From the NCBI GenBank assembly GCA_902488465.1, contig CABTWE010000001.1:62001-126000 (forward strand): a stretch of 64,000 nucleotides of DNA, written 5' to 3'. The stretch comes from an uncultured Tissierellia bacterium. GTDB taxonomy: Bacteria > Bacillota > Clostridia > Tissierellales > Peptoniphilaceae. Positions 34,947-44,276 of this stretch are shown piece by piece; within the stretch, counting starts at the first letter, position 1; each line of letters opens with the position of its first letter. The notes beneath the pieces are model-generated. The model did no database searches and had not been told where the DNA came from. It saw nothing but the letters and a program-made list of their open reading frames with translations. A program made the position numbers and the translations under genes.

Positions 34947-36560
34947 CTATTTGTTTTCTCTATTAACTACATATGTTGCTATATTATTGCTATGGTCACT
35001 AACCCTTTCAAGATTTGAAATACAATCTAAAAATATGATTCCCGGAGGTGCGTCAGTATATTTGTTTGAAAGTCTTCTTATATGTGTTTCTCTATATTCT
35101 TCTTCCATATCATCGACGTGGTCTTCTATTTTAAAGACTTCCCTTGCCAGGTCACCATCTCTTTCCACAAATGCTCTTATTGAAGTTTCAAATGAAAGTG
35201 AGCACTCTTCGAACATATTTTTCATCTGTTCTCTTAACACATCATCAAATTTTATCGCATCCTTATCAATATCATCCAATAACTCTGCAATGTTTTTAAT
35301 ATGGTCTCCGCATCTTTCTATATCGCTTATCATATAGAATAAGTCGTCAACATCTTTATGTTGCTCGTCAGAAAGTGTCGAATGACTTAGCTCTATAAGA
35401 TATGCGGTTATCTCTCTTTGCATTTTATTTATGAGTATTTCCCTCTCCATTATGGTGTCAAATTTTCTTTTGTCACCAAAAACTATTAAGCTTTCCGCTT
35501 CTCGAAGAGAGGTTTTTACCATATCACTCATTCTTTCCATTTCTTTAATTGCTTGTCCAAGAGCGATTGCCGGTGTCTGTAAAATACGATCATCCAAATA
35601 TATTGAAACTTGCTCTTCATCTTTGTCAATTCCCGGTATGATTTTTTCAGTAACTTTTACAAGCACATTTGTAAATGGATAGAAAATAATTGTATTTATA
35701 AGATTGAAAGCAAGGTGTGAAATTGCTATTTGAGTAGGAAGGCTCCGAATATTCGCTTCCATAAAAGAAACGTAAAACGGCTTAACTATTATAAATATTA
35801 TCATAAAAAAAACCGAGCCAACTAAATTGAATAAAAAATGAATCAATGCAGCTCTTTTTGCCGTTTTATGTGCTCCAAGGGAGCTTAGTATTGCAGTTGT
35901 AGTGCTACCAATATTCGTTCCAAGCAACATCGGAAACGCCGCGCCGATGTGCATAAGTCCTTGCATTCCCAGTGCCTGCATAATACCTACAGTTGCTGAT
36001 GAGCTTTGAAGAATCGTAGTTGCAATGATCCCGATTAACAAGCCTAAAAACGGCGAGTTCAGTTGTTTCATGAAATTTGAAAAAATTTGATTGTTACTCA
36101 AAGGTTTCAATCCTTGTTCAAGCATCATTATTCCAAGAAATAGTAAACCGAATCCCAAAAATGATTCACCAAGCGATTTTGTAGATTTAGATTTGCCTAT
36201 AAGAAAGAAAACCGTTCCTATTCCCACTAAAATCGGTGAATATTGACCCAAGTTCAGTGCAATTATAAAAGATGTCATAGTTGTACCTATATTTGCACCC
36301 ATTATTACTCCAACCGCCTGATTTAGAGTCATAATTTTTGCGTTTACAAAACCAACGACCATAACCGTTGTTGCACTGCTGGATTGAATGAGACATGTAA
36401 CCAGTGCCCCAACAAGTATCCCTCTAAACGTGGATTGAGTAAGAGCACCTACAATAGCTTTCAGTTTACTTCCTGCTGCTTTTTGAAGACCTTCACCCAT
36501 TAAAGCCATTCCATACATGAAAAGGCCCAAGCCGCAGATAACATTCATAGCAATTTCCAT
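34947..36560 (-). CDS. Na/phosphate cotransporter family protein with PhoU-like domain
   Basis: A 537-residue inner-membrane protein. The two QSSSAT motifs (IQSSSATTVMVVGFVN and LQSSSATVGIMQALG) mark the inverted-repeat core of NptA-type sodium-phosphate symporters, with about eight to nine membrane segments. The last 200 residues (ERMSDMVKTSLREAESL, DIERCGDHIKNIAELL) are a soluble PhoU-like helical domain. It is probably a low-affinity Na/Pi symporter. It stands alone, divergent in function from its neighbours. GGAGAT precedes the ATG. Confidence 0.9.
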   Translation of the reverse strand: MEIAMNVICGLGLFMYGMALMGEGLQKAAGSKLKAIVGALTQSTFRGILVGALVTCLIQSSSATTVMVVGFVNAKIMTLNQAVGVIMGANIGTTMTSFIIALNLGQYSPILVGIGTVFFLIGKSKSTKSLGESFLGFGLLFLGIMMLEQGLKPLSNNQIFSNFMKQLNSPFLGLLIGIIATTILQSSSATVGIMQALGMQGLMHIGAAFPMLLGTNIGSTTTAILSSLGAHKTAKRAALIHFLFNLVGSVFFMIIFIIVKPFYVSFMEANIRSLPTQIAISHLAFNLINTIIFYPFTNVLVKVTEKIIPGIDKDEEQVSIYLDDRILQTPAIALGQAIKEMERMSDMVKTSLREAESLIVFGDKRKFDTIMEREILINKMQREITAYLIELSHSTLSDEQHKDVDDLFYMISDIERCGDHIKNIAELLDDIDKDAIKFDDVLREQMKNMFEECSLSFETSIRAFVERDGDLAREVFKIEDHVDDMEEEYRETHIRRLSNKYTDAPPGIIFLDCISNLERVSDHSNNIATYVVNRENK

Positions 36561-36651
36561 ATTATCTCCTTAAAAACAAACTACACCTAAATATTATCAT
36601 AAAATATTCATTATTAAAAGTAATTTAAAGCACTTTTAAATTTCCATTAAG

Positions 36652-37116
36652 CTAATGCATAAATGGAAAATCAAGTTGTCTAAGTGCTTCGTATAAAATT
36701 ATATTTGCAGAATTTGCAAGGTTTAAACTTCTTTTTAACTCCGGTATCATAGGTATAGTTATTAGATTGTAATGATTTTCATTCATTATTTCCGGTGGAA
36801 GCCCTGATGTTTCGCGTCCAAACATTATAAAATCTTCATCTTTAAATTTTACATCAGAATATCTTCTTTGTCCTTTTGTTGTTGCGCAATAGAGAGTTAT
36901 TCCCGGATTTTTAGATTTGAAATCCTCATAGTTTTCATATACGTGCAAATCCACTAGCGGCCAATAATCAAGCCCTGCTCGTCTAACTGCTTTTTCATCT
37001 ATTGAAAAACTCATCGGTTTTATAATATGCAACCTCGTGTCGGTAAGAGCACATGTTCTTGCAATGGCACCTGTATTGTACGGGATTTCCGGCTCAAAAA
37101 ATACTATATTTAACAA
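36652..37116 (-). CDS. trmL: tRNA (cytidine(34)-2'-O)-methyltransferase
   Basis: A 154-residue SPOUT-class methyltransferase that 2'-O-methylates the wobble base of tRNA-Leu. Motifs: NTGAIARTCALT, FGRETSGLPPEI and IPMIPELKRSLNLANSANII, the last forming the trefoil knot. The start is TTG at 37116, overlapping the end of the HAD phosphatase gene (AATTGTTAA), with GAGGAG upstream. Length is normal for TrmL. Confidence 0.93.
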   Translation of the reverse strand: MLNIVFFEPEIPYNTGAIARTCALTDTRLHIIKPMSFSIDEKAVRRAGLDYWPLVDLHVYENYEDFKSKNPGITLYCATTKGQRRYSDVKFKDEDFIMFGRETSGLPPEIMNENHYNLITIPMIPELKRSLNLANSANIILYEALRQLDFPFMH

Positions 37117-37943
37117 TTTAAATTAAACTCCTCAATAAGTGCATTTGCAACTCCATCTTCATCATTATCTCCAACTACAGTTGCTTTACTTGCTTTTTTT
37201 ATTTCATCTGTTGCATTTCCCATAATAAACGGGTGACCGGCAATATGAAGCATGGGAAGATCATTTTCATTATCACCGAATGCCCACACATCATCCCAAG
37301 AGATTCCAATCTTTTCAATCATAGCTTTGATACCATGTTCTTTTGTCCCTTTAGGAGAAGTGATTTCAATGTTATTGTGCCATGAAGATGAATTGAAAAT
37401 TCCTTCTTTATCAAGAAGTTTTCTGAACTTAAGTCTCGCCTCGTTGTCGTCCGTTATGATTATTATCTTATAGATATCGTCATCTATATTATAAAGTTCT
37501 TCATACGGAAGAATAACGCGTCGCATTTTATCTTCGTATCCTTCCGGCATTCTGCCCTTTATTTCGGAAAGCGGGTTTGTTTGATTTTCTTCGCTTGTAA
37601 TAAGGCCATCAATTGGATATAAATGAAAATAAAATCCGGTATCTTTAAGTAAATCAAGAACTTTATTCACAGTATTCTTGTCAAGCTTCGCTTCATAGAT
37701 TACATTTCCGTTTTTGTCCGCAACGTGCGAGCCGTTTGTAGCTGCTATCATCAAATCAAGCCCATGAACTTTTGCATAATAATAAGGGCTTACATAAACT
37801 CTACCGGTTATAAAAGCAAGCTCCACACCTTGTTTTTGAAGTTCTTTTAAGACCTTCTCTGTTTTCGGTGTAATTTCCTTTTTATCATTCAAAAGAGTAC
37901 CGTCCATATCAAAAGCTGCCAGCTTTTTATTATTTGTCGTCAT
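37110..37943 (-). CDS. Cof-type HAD-IIB phosphatase
   Basis: A 277-residue haloacid-dehalogenase-superfamily hydrolase. Motif I is [13 protein letters not shown] with the nucleophile and acid aspartates, motif II is FITGR, and motif IV is [13 protein letters not shown] type IIB cap domain lies between them. Such enzymes dephosphorylate sugar phosphates, flavin mononucleotide or pyridoxal phosphate; the substrate cannot be told from sequence. It overlaps nrdR by 14 bases and trmL by 7. Confidence 0.9.
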   Translation of the reverse strand: MTTNNKKLAAFDMDGTLLNDKKEITPKTEKVLKELQKQGVELAFITGRVYVSPYYYAKVHGLDLMIAATNGSHVADKNGNVIYEAKLDKNTVNKVLDLLKDTGFYFHLYPIDGLITSEENQTNPLSEIKGRMPEGYEDKMRRVILPYEELYNIDDDIYKIIIITDDNEARLKFRKLLDKEGIFNSSSWHNNIEITSPKGTKEHGIKAMIEKIGISWDDVWAFGDNENDLPMLHIAGHPFIMGNATDEIKKASKATVVGDNDEDGVANALIEEFNLNC

Positions 37944-38403
37944 TGTTTCCCCTGTCCTCTATCATCTTTTTGAGTTCTTCATAGAAACTTTTTGTATCTT
38001 TAAAACTTCTATAAACACTTGCAAATCTGACATAGCTGATTTCATCAACATCTTTTAATCTATCCATTACCATTTCGCCTATTTTTTTACTCTTAACCTG
38101 CTTTGCCATTGAGTTTGAAAGTTCTTTTTCAATCGAGTCAACGATTTCATTCATCGATTCAATCGAAACAGGACGTTTTTCAGCAGCTCTTATAATGCCT
38201 TTAAGTATTTTTTCTCTATCGAATTCTTCAGTTGTACCATCTTTCTTTTGTACAACTAGTGGAGTCTCTTCATATCTTTCATATGTCGTAAATCTATGCT
38301 TGCATTTAAGGCATTCACGTCTTCTTCTAATAGTTTTCCTGTCTTCACTTTGTCTGGAATCTACAACTTTAGAATCTATATAACCACATTTAGGACAATA
38401 CAT
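37930..38403 (-). CDS. nrdR: Transcriptional repressor NrdR
   Basis: A 157-residue repressor of ribonucleotide reductase genes. An N-terminal zinc ribbon (CPKC at 3-6 and CLKC at about 31-34) binds DNA, and an ATP-cone domain ([20 protein letters not shown] and after) senses dATP/ATP. The ATG at 38403 has AAGGAGGT. No nrd genes or clear NrdR boxes were seen nearby. It follows the ftsZ terminator. Confidence 0.96.
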   Translation of the reverse strand: MYCPKCGYIDSKVVDSRQSEDRKTIRRRRECLKCKHRFTTYERYEETPLVVQKKDGTTEEFDREKILKGIIRAAEKRPVSIESMNEIVDSIEKELSNSMAKQVKSKKIGEMVMDRLKDVDEISYVRFASVYRSFKDTKSFYEELKKMIEDRGNNDDK

Positions 38404-38429
38404 ATAAACCTCCTTATGCACTATAAAAA

Positions 38430-38466
38430 AGGTCCGTCAAACTAATTAATAAATTTGTACGGACCT
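38430..38466 (-). terminator. ftsZ / division cluster terminator
   Basis: AGGTCCGT and ACGGACCT form an 8-bp stem around a 21-base loop, followed by a T run on the minus strand, after the ftsZ stop. Confidence 0.85.
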
Positions 38467-38490
38467 ATTGTTATTGTCTTCTAATCGAAA

Positions 38491-39567
38491 TTAATTCTTA
38501 AGAAACGGTGGAATATCTAAATCCCAAGGTAAACCCTTTGATGGTGTGGAAGTTGTTTTATCTTCTTCCTTTTCTTCTTTTTCAGAAGTTTTTTCATCTC
38601 CGTTCTTTTCCTTTTTTTCGCCAAATTCTGTAGCAATAACGGTAATCTTAATAGAATCTCCAAGAGATTCATCGATACCTGCACCAAGAATGATGTTTGC
38701 ATCCGGATCAACCGCTTGTCTTATGAAATCAGCAGCTTCATTAAGTTCGAGCATTCCAAGGTCTTCTCCACCCGTTATGTTAATAAGAACGCTTCTTGCC
38801 CCTTCAATTGAAGTTTCGAGAAGTGGACTTTCGATTGCTTCTTTAGCTGCTTCACATGCTCTGTTGTCGCCTTGAGCGTAACCGATACCCATGTGAGCAA
38901 TACCTTGATCTGCCATAATTGTCTTTACGTCAGCAAAGTCAAGATTGATTAAATTAGGAACCGAAATCAAGTCGGAAATGCCTTGAATACCTTGTTTTAA
39001 AACATCGTCAGCCATCATGAAAGCTTCTTTCATTGTTGTTTTCTTTTCAGCAATTTGTAAAAGCTTATCATTTGGAATTGTAACCAATGTGTCGACCTTC
39101 ATTTTTAGTTCATTTATTCCGGTCTCTGCATTTTTCATTCTTTGTCTGCCTTCAAATGTAAACGGTTTAGTAACAACCCCGACAGTGAGAATACCCATAT
39201 CTTTTGCAAGTTCAGCAACAACAGGAGCAGCTCCTGTTCCTGTGCCTCCGCCCATACCGCTGGCAATGAAGACCATGTCGGCTCCTTGCAAATGTTCAAT
39301 TATTTCATCTTTGTTTTCAAGTGCAGCTTGAGCCCCAATGCTTGGATTTGCTCCTGCGCCAAGTCCTTTAGTAATCTTTTCGCCGAGTTGAACTCTTGAT
39401 TCTGCTTTACTTGTTTGTAATGCTTGTCTGTCGGTATTAAGTGCGATAAATTCAACACCCTTTACTCCGCATTCAATCATTCTATTCACGGCGTTGTTTC
39501 CGCCTCCGCCAACACCAATTACTTTAATCTTGGCAAACTTATCAACGTCCATATCAAAATCAATCAT
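38491..39567 (-). CDS. ftsZ: Cell division protein FtsZ
   Basis: A 358-residue tubulin-like GTPase that forms the Z ring. The N-terminal [13 protein letters not shown] and the tubulin signature [14 protein letters not shown] (about residues 103-116) are intact, and the T7-loop NLDFADVKT follows. After a short acidic linker the conserved C-terminal peptide [10 protein letters not shown], which binds membrane tethers, is present. It ends the cluster; ftsA, normally just upstream, is absent from this cluster. Confidence 0.98.
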   Translation of the reverse strand: MIDFDMDVDKFAKIKVIGVGGGGNNAVNRMIECGVKGVEFIALNTDRQALQTSKAESRVQLGEKITKGLGAGANPSIGAQAALENKDEIIEHLQGADMVFIASGMGGGTGTGAAPVVAELAKDMGILTVGVVTKPFTFEGRQRMKNAETGINELKMKVDTLVTIPNDKLLQIAEKKTTMKEAFMMADDVLKQGIQGISDLISVPNLINLDFADVKTIMADQGIAHMGIGYAQGDNRACEAAKEAIESPLLETSIEGARSVLINITGGEDLGMLELNEAADFIRQAVDPDANIILGAGIDESLGDSIKITVIATEFGEKKEKNGDEKTSEKEEKEEDKTTSTPSKGLPWDLDIPPFLKN

Positions 39568-39598
39568 ATTAATCCTCCATATATTTAAATATATTATA

Positions 39599-39949
39599 TC
39601 ATACTTTTTCTTTTTTTTCTAACTTTTCTATTAAAATTCTTCTTATTTCAGCAAAGTTGTTAAAAATACGTGTCCCAAACACAACTATTGTGGCATAATA
39701 AATCGGAACACCGACCCTATCTCCGAAATATGTTAAAAAAACAGCTATAAATGTGTTACCGATTAAGCCGGACATAAATATTTTCGTATTGAACTTTTCT
39801 TGAAGATCTGCATTTAAACCACCCAAAATCGAATCCAACGACGCTAATATTACCACCGATACATAAAGGCTGTAAACCGTATTGTAAGTATACGGTATGA
39901 ATATTCCAATTATAATACCTATTAAAATTCCAATTAGTACAATTGACAC
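39599..39949 (-). CDS. sbp: Small basic membrane protein (Sbp, DUF1290)
   Basis: A 116-residue integral membrane protein with three to four hydrophobic segments; [18 protein letters not shown] and [14 protein letters not shown] are typical of the Bacillus Sbp family encoded next to ftsZ. GTG start at 39949, with AGGAGG inside the last codons of the preceding gene. Function is unproven, but the position between DUF881 proteins and ftsZ is conserved in Firmicutes. Confidence 0.88.
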   Translation of the reverse strand: MSIVLIGILIGIIIGIFIPYTYNTVYSLYVSVVILASLDSILGGLNADLQEKFNTKIFMSGLIGNTFIAVFLTYFGDRVGVPIYYATIVVFGTRIFNNFAEIRRILIEKLEKKEKV

Positions 39950-39951
39950 AC

Positions 39952-40620
39952 CTACATCCTCCTATCGCATTTTGGAATTATTATATTTTTATTTTTCTCA
40001 ATTTTTACATCCATAAAATAAGTCGTTTCCAAAAGATTGATATATGAATTTTTGTCACTCATCATATTATAAATCATATCCATATCTCCTACCGCTTTTA
40101 TAACAAATGGCGTTGCTTTTGAACGTCCATCAACTCTAACTGTCGGTCCCATGCATTTTATTTCGCTATTTCCCATAACTCTGATATCATTGAGGCTTAT
40201 TGCATCAACCCCCGCGCTTTTAAGCTCATTTAAAACAATCATTATATCGATGTCGTGAATGATTCCGAGATTAGTATTTTTATAATCTTCGTTTATCGAG
40301 TCATCAATTCTAATAATAACCCCTTCGCCCTTAATATCGTATTCACCAGACAGTACCTTTAATTCTTCGAGTTCATTTTGAAGATTACGCTTTATCTCGT
40401 CTTGATAAGTCGGACTGCTCTTTTCTTCAATCGAAGATTTTATATGGGATATAATTTCTTTGTCTACATTTATCTGATTCTCAACAATATTAAGCTCTCT
40501 ATTATAATTTTCTATTTTTTCAATAGACATTGGGCTCATTATTTCCGCTTTTTCTCTTAAACTCATTGAAATCAAAATACCCAACAGTGTCGAAATAATT
40601 GCAAATAAAAATTTTTTCAT
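39952..40620 (-). CDS. DUF881 family protein (second copy)
   Basis: A 222-residue protein with one N-terminal membrane helix (residues 4-20), a coiled-coil segment (about 30-80) and the DUF881 domain (GEGVIIRIDDS, VLNELKSAGVDAISLNDIRV, TPFVIKAVGD). Topology suggests an outward-facing domain. Function is unknown; the family is regularly encoded beside sbp and ftsZ. It follows a paralogue 3 bases upstream, and the two share the same layout. Confidence 0.87.
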   Translation of the reverse strand: MKKFLFAIISTLLGILISMSLREKAEIMSPMSIEKIENYNRELNIVENQINVDKEIISHIKSSIEEKSSPTYQDEIKRNLQNELEELKVLSGEYDIKGEGVIIRIDDSINEDYKNTNLGIIHDIDIMIVLNELKSAGVDAISLNDIRVMGNSEIKCMGPTVRVDGRSKATPFVIKAVGDMDMIYNMMSDKNSYINLLETTYFMDVKIEKNKNIIIPKCDRRM

Positions 40621-40623
40621 CTA

Positions 40624-41352
40624 TTATTCACCATCAGTTTTCACTTCCGTTGTGAAATGGATATCAGGCATTTTTTGAAGTTTCTCGACCTCAACATCCT
40701 CTTTTGCTGTTAGATCGACAACAAGCCCCAATGAGTTTAATGTGTCAATGGTTCCCGACTTTATTTTTAACGCTGACTTTAAAGTATCAGAATCGCCTAT
40801 TGCTTTAACTATATATGGAGATGCTATTGCAACTCCGTTAATTTGAAGAAAATTTCCTGCCCTCTCTACTTCAGATGTCGAAGTAATTCTTTGACCGTTA
40901 ATTGATATGGCCTCCGCATCGGCAGCGTTCAAAGAACTGATGAGCTTTAAAAGTGTTTCAGGATTGTCCGAAATAATGTCTTCCGTTACATTTGAAACAT
41001 TTGACGGTACGGAAATTCTAAGCTCAATCCCACGCCCTTTTACATCTACAAGCCCTGCAATAATTTTAAGTTTCTCAATCTCATCATAGAGTTTGCTGTT
41101 TGGATTGTCTTTAGATTTCAATCTGTTTTCATATTCATATAATTTTTTATTTAGTTCTTGAATTTCATCCTTTTGTCTGTCACGTTCTTCTCGCGACTTT
41201 TTCAAAAGCTCCGCAAGTTCTTTTGCTCGAAGAGTACTCCCGTCTTTCTTTTGCGAAGTGTTTAAATTTATCGTTCTTATTTGAAGCCCTATTAAAAGAC
41301 CTAATACAATTGCGATAATAGCAAGCCCTAACTTATTCTTCAACTTTTTCAC
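40624..41352 (-). CDS. DUF881 family protein (first copy)
   Basis: A 242-residue protein of the same plan as its neighbour: one membrane helix (about 8-24), a charged coiled coil (AKELAELLKKSREERDRQKD and after) and DUF881 (GRGIELRISVPS, LNAADAEAISINGQR, SPYIVKAIGDSD). GTG start at 41352, within the end of ftsQ (20-base overlap). Probably a tandem duplication. Role unproven; a link to division or envelope is inferred from place. Confidence 0.87.
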   Translation of the reverse strand: MKKLKNKLGLAIIAIVLGLLIGLQIRTINLNTSQKKDGSTLRAKELAELLKKSREERDRQKDEIQELNKKLYEYENRLKSKDNPNSKLYDEIEKLKIIAGLVDVKGRGIELRISVPSNVSNVTEDIISDNPETLLKLISSLNAADAEAISINGQRITSTSEVERAGNFLQINGVAIASPYIVKAIGDSDTLKSALKIKSGTIDTLNSLGLVVDLTAKEDVEVEKLQKMPDIHFTTEVKTDGE

Positions 41353-42097
41353 CGTCCTTCAAAAATGTTACCGGCGGATCCATGTTGAGTTTTATAAGAG
41401 TTGTTGTTTTCCCCTTTGCTTCCAAAGATTCTAGGGTTTTTTCAATAAAATTAAATTTATTTTTTATTCTTTCGCTCTTTCCAAAATCAATCTTTATATT
41501 TCCAACTCTTGTAAGCCCAAATTCTTTATTCTTTTGAAGTCGAATTTCCAAATATTTGTCAATTATATCCATATCAATTGCTGTTGTAATTATATCTTTT
41601 AATTGTTCTATATCCTCATTTTCTTCAAAAATATTCAGTCCCAAATCTGAATCGTTTACATCAATTCCTTTTACAATCGGATAGACGCTTGTTGTTTTGC
41701 TTTTCGAAAGTATTCTTCCGTCTTTGTCGCAAGTGAAAATAACACCGTTTGAAAGAATACTAAATACTTCCTCTCTTTCAACTACAGTTATTCTAATAGT
41801 ATTTTTTTTCTCTCTCGTGACACTTGCCGTTTTTACATAAGGAAGCTTAAGAAGATTTCGCTCTGCATTTTTCGTGCTTACTTTAAAAATATTTTCGCCG
41901 AAATGAATTCCGCTTCCATTGATAAGATCGCTCGATGAAGTCTTATGATTTCCGGAAGTTTGAATGTTTTTTATATTGAAAACACTTCCAATATACAAAA
42001 ACGCAAGCAAAATAATGGACATAAACATACTAATTGTTATGCCCAAATTTCTAGCTTGTCTAATTCTTCTTCTCTCTTTTCCGGAAATTCTTTTCAT
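41333..42097 (-). CDS. ftsQ: Cell division protein FtsQ/DivIB
   Basis: A 254-residue single-pass divisome protein. The cytoplasmic N-terminus is basic (KRISGKERRRIRQARN), one membrane helix lies at about 20-40, and a POTRA domain follows (FNIKNIQTSGNHKTSSSDLI, then LLKLPYVKTASVTREKKNTI). It links FtsL and the septal synthase. It starts immediately after murG. Sequence identity within this family is low; the assignment rests on the POTRA pattern and context. Confidence 0.9.
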   Translation of the reverse strand: MKRISGKERRRIRQARNLGITISMFMSIILLAFLYIGSVFNIKNIQTSGNHKTSSSDLINGSGIHFGENIFKVSTKNAERNLLKLPYVKTASVTREKKNTIRITVVEREEVFSILSNGVIFTCDKDGRILSKSKTTSVYPIVKGIDVNDSDLGLNIFEENEDIEQLKDIITTAIDMDIIDKYLEIRLQKNKEFGLTRVGNIKIDFGKSERIKNKFNFIEKTLESLEAKGKTTTLIKLNMDPPVTFLKDGEKVEE

Positions 42098-43165
42098 TTA
42101 TCTCTTCAAATCCTCGTAAATGTTTTTTGCAATAATATCCGCTGAATCCTTCACAAAAAGGTGCCCAGCATTTTCACCCATAGCTTTAAGTTTTTCTCTG
42201 TCGTTCATAAGCCTGTCGACAACTTCAAGCAAAATATTTTTATTTAATTCCGTTTCCTTGATGAGGACTCCGGCATTTTCATCTTCATATTTCTTCGCAT
42301 TAAAATATTGATGATTTTTTACAACATTCATTTTCGGTATCAACACTGATGGCTTTTTCATTGCACTCACTTCATTTAAAGTTTGAGCTCCACAACCACA
42401 AATCACCAAGTCTGCTTTTTTCATTAATTCATAAAACTCGTGGTAATAAGTATAGACTGTTGCATAATCCGGCAGCTTTGGAACCAGCTCATGAAATTCT
42501 TTTTCCCAATTTCTTCCGCAAATGTGAATCCAATCGTACTTAAAGTCTTTATATTCGTTAAATATACCGCCAACAGCGTCGTTTAAAGACTTTTGTCCTC
42601 CACTTCCACCGAAAGATAAAACTGTAGGTTTATGATTTTCATCTTTTAATTCCAAGTTGAATTGGCTTCTTATAGGAGTTCCGGCAACAACTTTGTTTTT
42701 CTTATTTTTAAAATTATCCTTAACGCTTTCATATGGCAGAAATGTTATCCTTGAAAATTTATCTAGAAAATTCGTCGTGATACCCGGATATGCGTTCGAT
42801 TCATGGATGTAAAGTGGAACTCTTTTGAGCTTTGCAGCGTAACCTATAGGTCCCGAAACATATCCACCGGTGCAAATTATTGCATCAGGTTTATACTTGT
42901 CTATATATTTCTTTGAAGTTTTTACGCCCTTAACAAATGAATTAAAACTTTTTACAGCTTTTAATGACGGTTTTAAAATTAGCGGCATCGAAGTTACCGG
43001 CAAAAATTCATAACCCTCTTTTTCAGCAATTTCCTCTTCAAGCTTTCCTTGAATCCCTACATAATAAAACTTTGCGTTTTCATCTATTTTTCGAATTGAA
43101 TCGGCAATTGAAATAGCCGGATAAATATGTCCTGCTGTTCCGCCTCCACTTATAAAATATATCAT
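42098..43165 (-). CDS. murG: UDP-N-acetylglucosamine--lipid I transferase MurG
   Basis: A 355-residue GT28 glycosyltransferase that makes lipid II at the inner face of the membrane. Glycine-rich loop GGGTAGHIYPA is at the N-terminus, CTGGYVSGPIGYAAK and IHESNAYPGITT are in the first domain, and FGGSGGQKSLND and CGCGAQTLNEVSAMKKPSVLIP are in the UDP-GlcNAc-binding half. It lies directly after ftsW. Normal length. Confidence 0.97.
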   Translation of the reverse strand: MIYFISGGGTAGHIYPAISIADSIRKIDENAKFYYVGIQGKLEEEIAEKEGYEFLPVTSMPLILKPSLKAVKSFNSFVKGVKTSKKYIDKYKPDAIICTGGYVSGPIGYAAKLKRVPLYIHESNAYPGITTNFLDKFSRITFLPYESVKDNFKNKKNKVVAGTPIRSQFNLELKDENHKPTVLSFGGSGGQKSLNDAVGGIFNEYKDFKYDWIHICGRNWEKEFHELVPKLPDYATVYTYYHEFYELMKKADLVICGCGAQTLNEVSAMKKPSVLIPKMNVVKNHQYFNAKKYEDENAGVLIKETELNKNILLEVVDRLMNDREKLKAMGENAGHLFVKDSADIIAKNIYEDLKR

Positions 43166-43166
43166 T

Positions 43167-44276
43167 TTATCTGAGCTCCCTTCTCGGACAATGGTTCAAG
43201 ATATTAAAAGCTATTCCAACCATAGTAAAATAAGCCAAAATTGAAGTTCCTCCATAACTTATAAATGGAAGTGTTATACCGGTTGATGGAATTGCATTTA
43301 CAACAACCCCCATATGAACCAAACTTTGAAATCCAATATAAGTTCCAACTGCTATTAAAAATGTGGACGTAAAAGTATCCATCATTCTTAGCCCGTATGT
43401 TATAAATTTAAAAGATATAAAAACATAGCACAAAAGTATAAGAGCAGCTCTGACAAATCCAAGCTCCTCAACAACAATTGCAAACGCATAGTCAGAGTAA
43501 GCGGCATAAACATAGAAATACTTTTGAATTGAGTTTCCAATGCCCACGCCCCAAAGTCCACCATTCGCAACGGCGTACATCCCTTGTATTGTATGCCATC
43601 CAACATTTAAGCTGTCTGAGAACGGATCCAAGAACGCTTTAATTCTGTTTGATCTAAACCCCCTGTTTGCAATCAAAAATACGCCAACAGGAACTGACAT
43701 TGCATATAAAATAGATTCTCCGAGTCTCATCGTCGTCACAAAATACATTACAAAGAGAGCTGCTGCAATTACAAGTGCAGTTGAAAGGTCTCTTTGAGCA
43801 TAAACAAGTCCAACATTAAAGCCTATAAATCCTAACGAGATGACAAGTCTTTCAATATCTGACTTTCTCCTCTTTGATAATACGCTTGGAAAGTGAAGTG
43901 CCGCTGAAACTTTTAACAAATCTGACGGTTGCAAAGTGAATTTATTAAAAACATTTATCCACCTGTAAGTGTTTTCGATTGGTGGAAAAAAGAACGGTAT
44001 AATACAAAGTCCAATAGTCATCAGCCATATAAATCCGCTGTACTTTCTGAGTGTCTTTAATGGAAAGACCATTGCTATAAGCATCGCTATTGTTCCAATA
44101 AGAATAAAAATCAAATGTCTCATAAAAAAATATGTGCCATTATTTTTTTCTTTTATACCAATCGGATAACTCGATGAATAAACCATCAAAATTCCAATGA
44201 GAACAAGTGCCAATATAGAAAAAAACAAAACATAATCAAATTTTGGTCTTATTCTATATACATTTGTTTGTTCCAT
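43167..44276 (-). CDS. ftsW: SEDS glycosyltransferase FtsW
   Basis: A 369-residue polytopic membrane protein with about ten helices that polymerises lipid II at the septum. Typical motifs: MVYSSSYPIG, the QPSDLLKVS segment, GWHTIQGMYAVANGGLWGVG and FISYGGTSILAY near the C-terminus. The partner transpeptidase is the PBP encoded three genes upstream. It overlaps murD by 23 bases. Clostridial FtsW is usually in this place, so septal rather than elongation function is favoured. Confidence 0.93.
   Translation of the reverse strand: MEQTNVYRIRPKFDYVLFFSILALVLIGILMVYSSSYPIGIKEKNNGTYFFMRHLIFILIGTIAMLIAMVFPLKTLRKYSGFIWLMTIGLCIIPFFFPPIENTYRWINVFNKFTLQPSDLLKVSAALHFPSVLSKRRKSDIERLVISLGFIGFNVGLVYAQRDLSTALVIAAALFVMYFVTTMRLGESILYAMSVPVGVFLIANRGFRSNRIKAFLDPFSDSLNVGWHTIQGMYAVANGGLWGVGIGNSIQKYFYVYAAYSDYAFAIVVEELGFVRAALILLCYVFISFKFITYGLRMMDTFTSTFLIAVGTYIGFQSLVHMGVVVNAIPSTGITLPFISYGGTSILAYFTMVGIAFNILNHCPRRELR

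Noticed and set aside
38546..39399. Plus-strand frames inside ftsZ
   Set aside because: They are shadows of the strongly biased ftsZ frame; no ribosome sites or domains.
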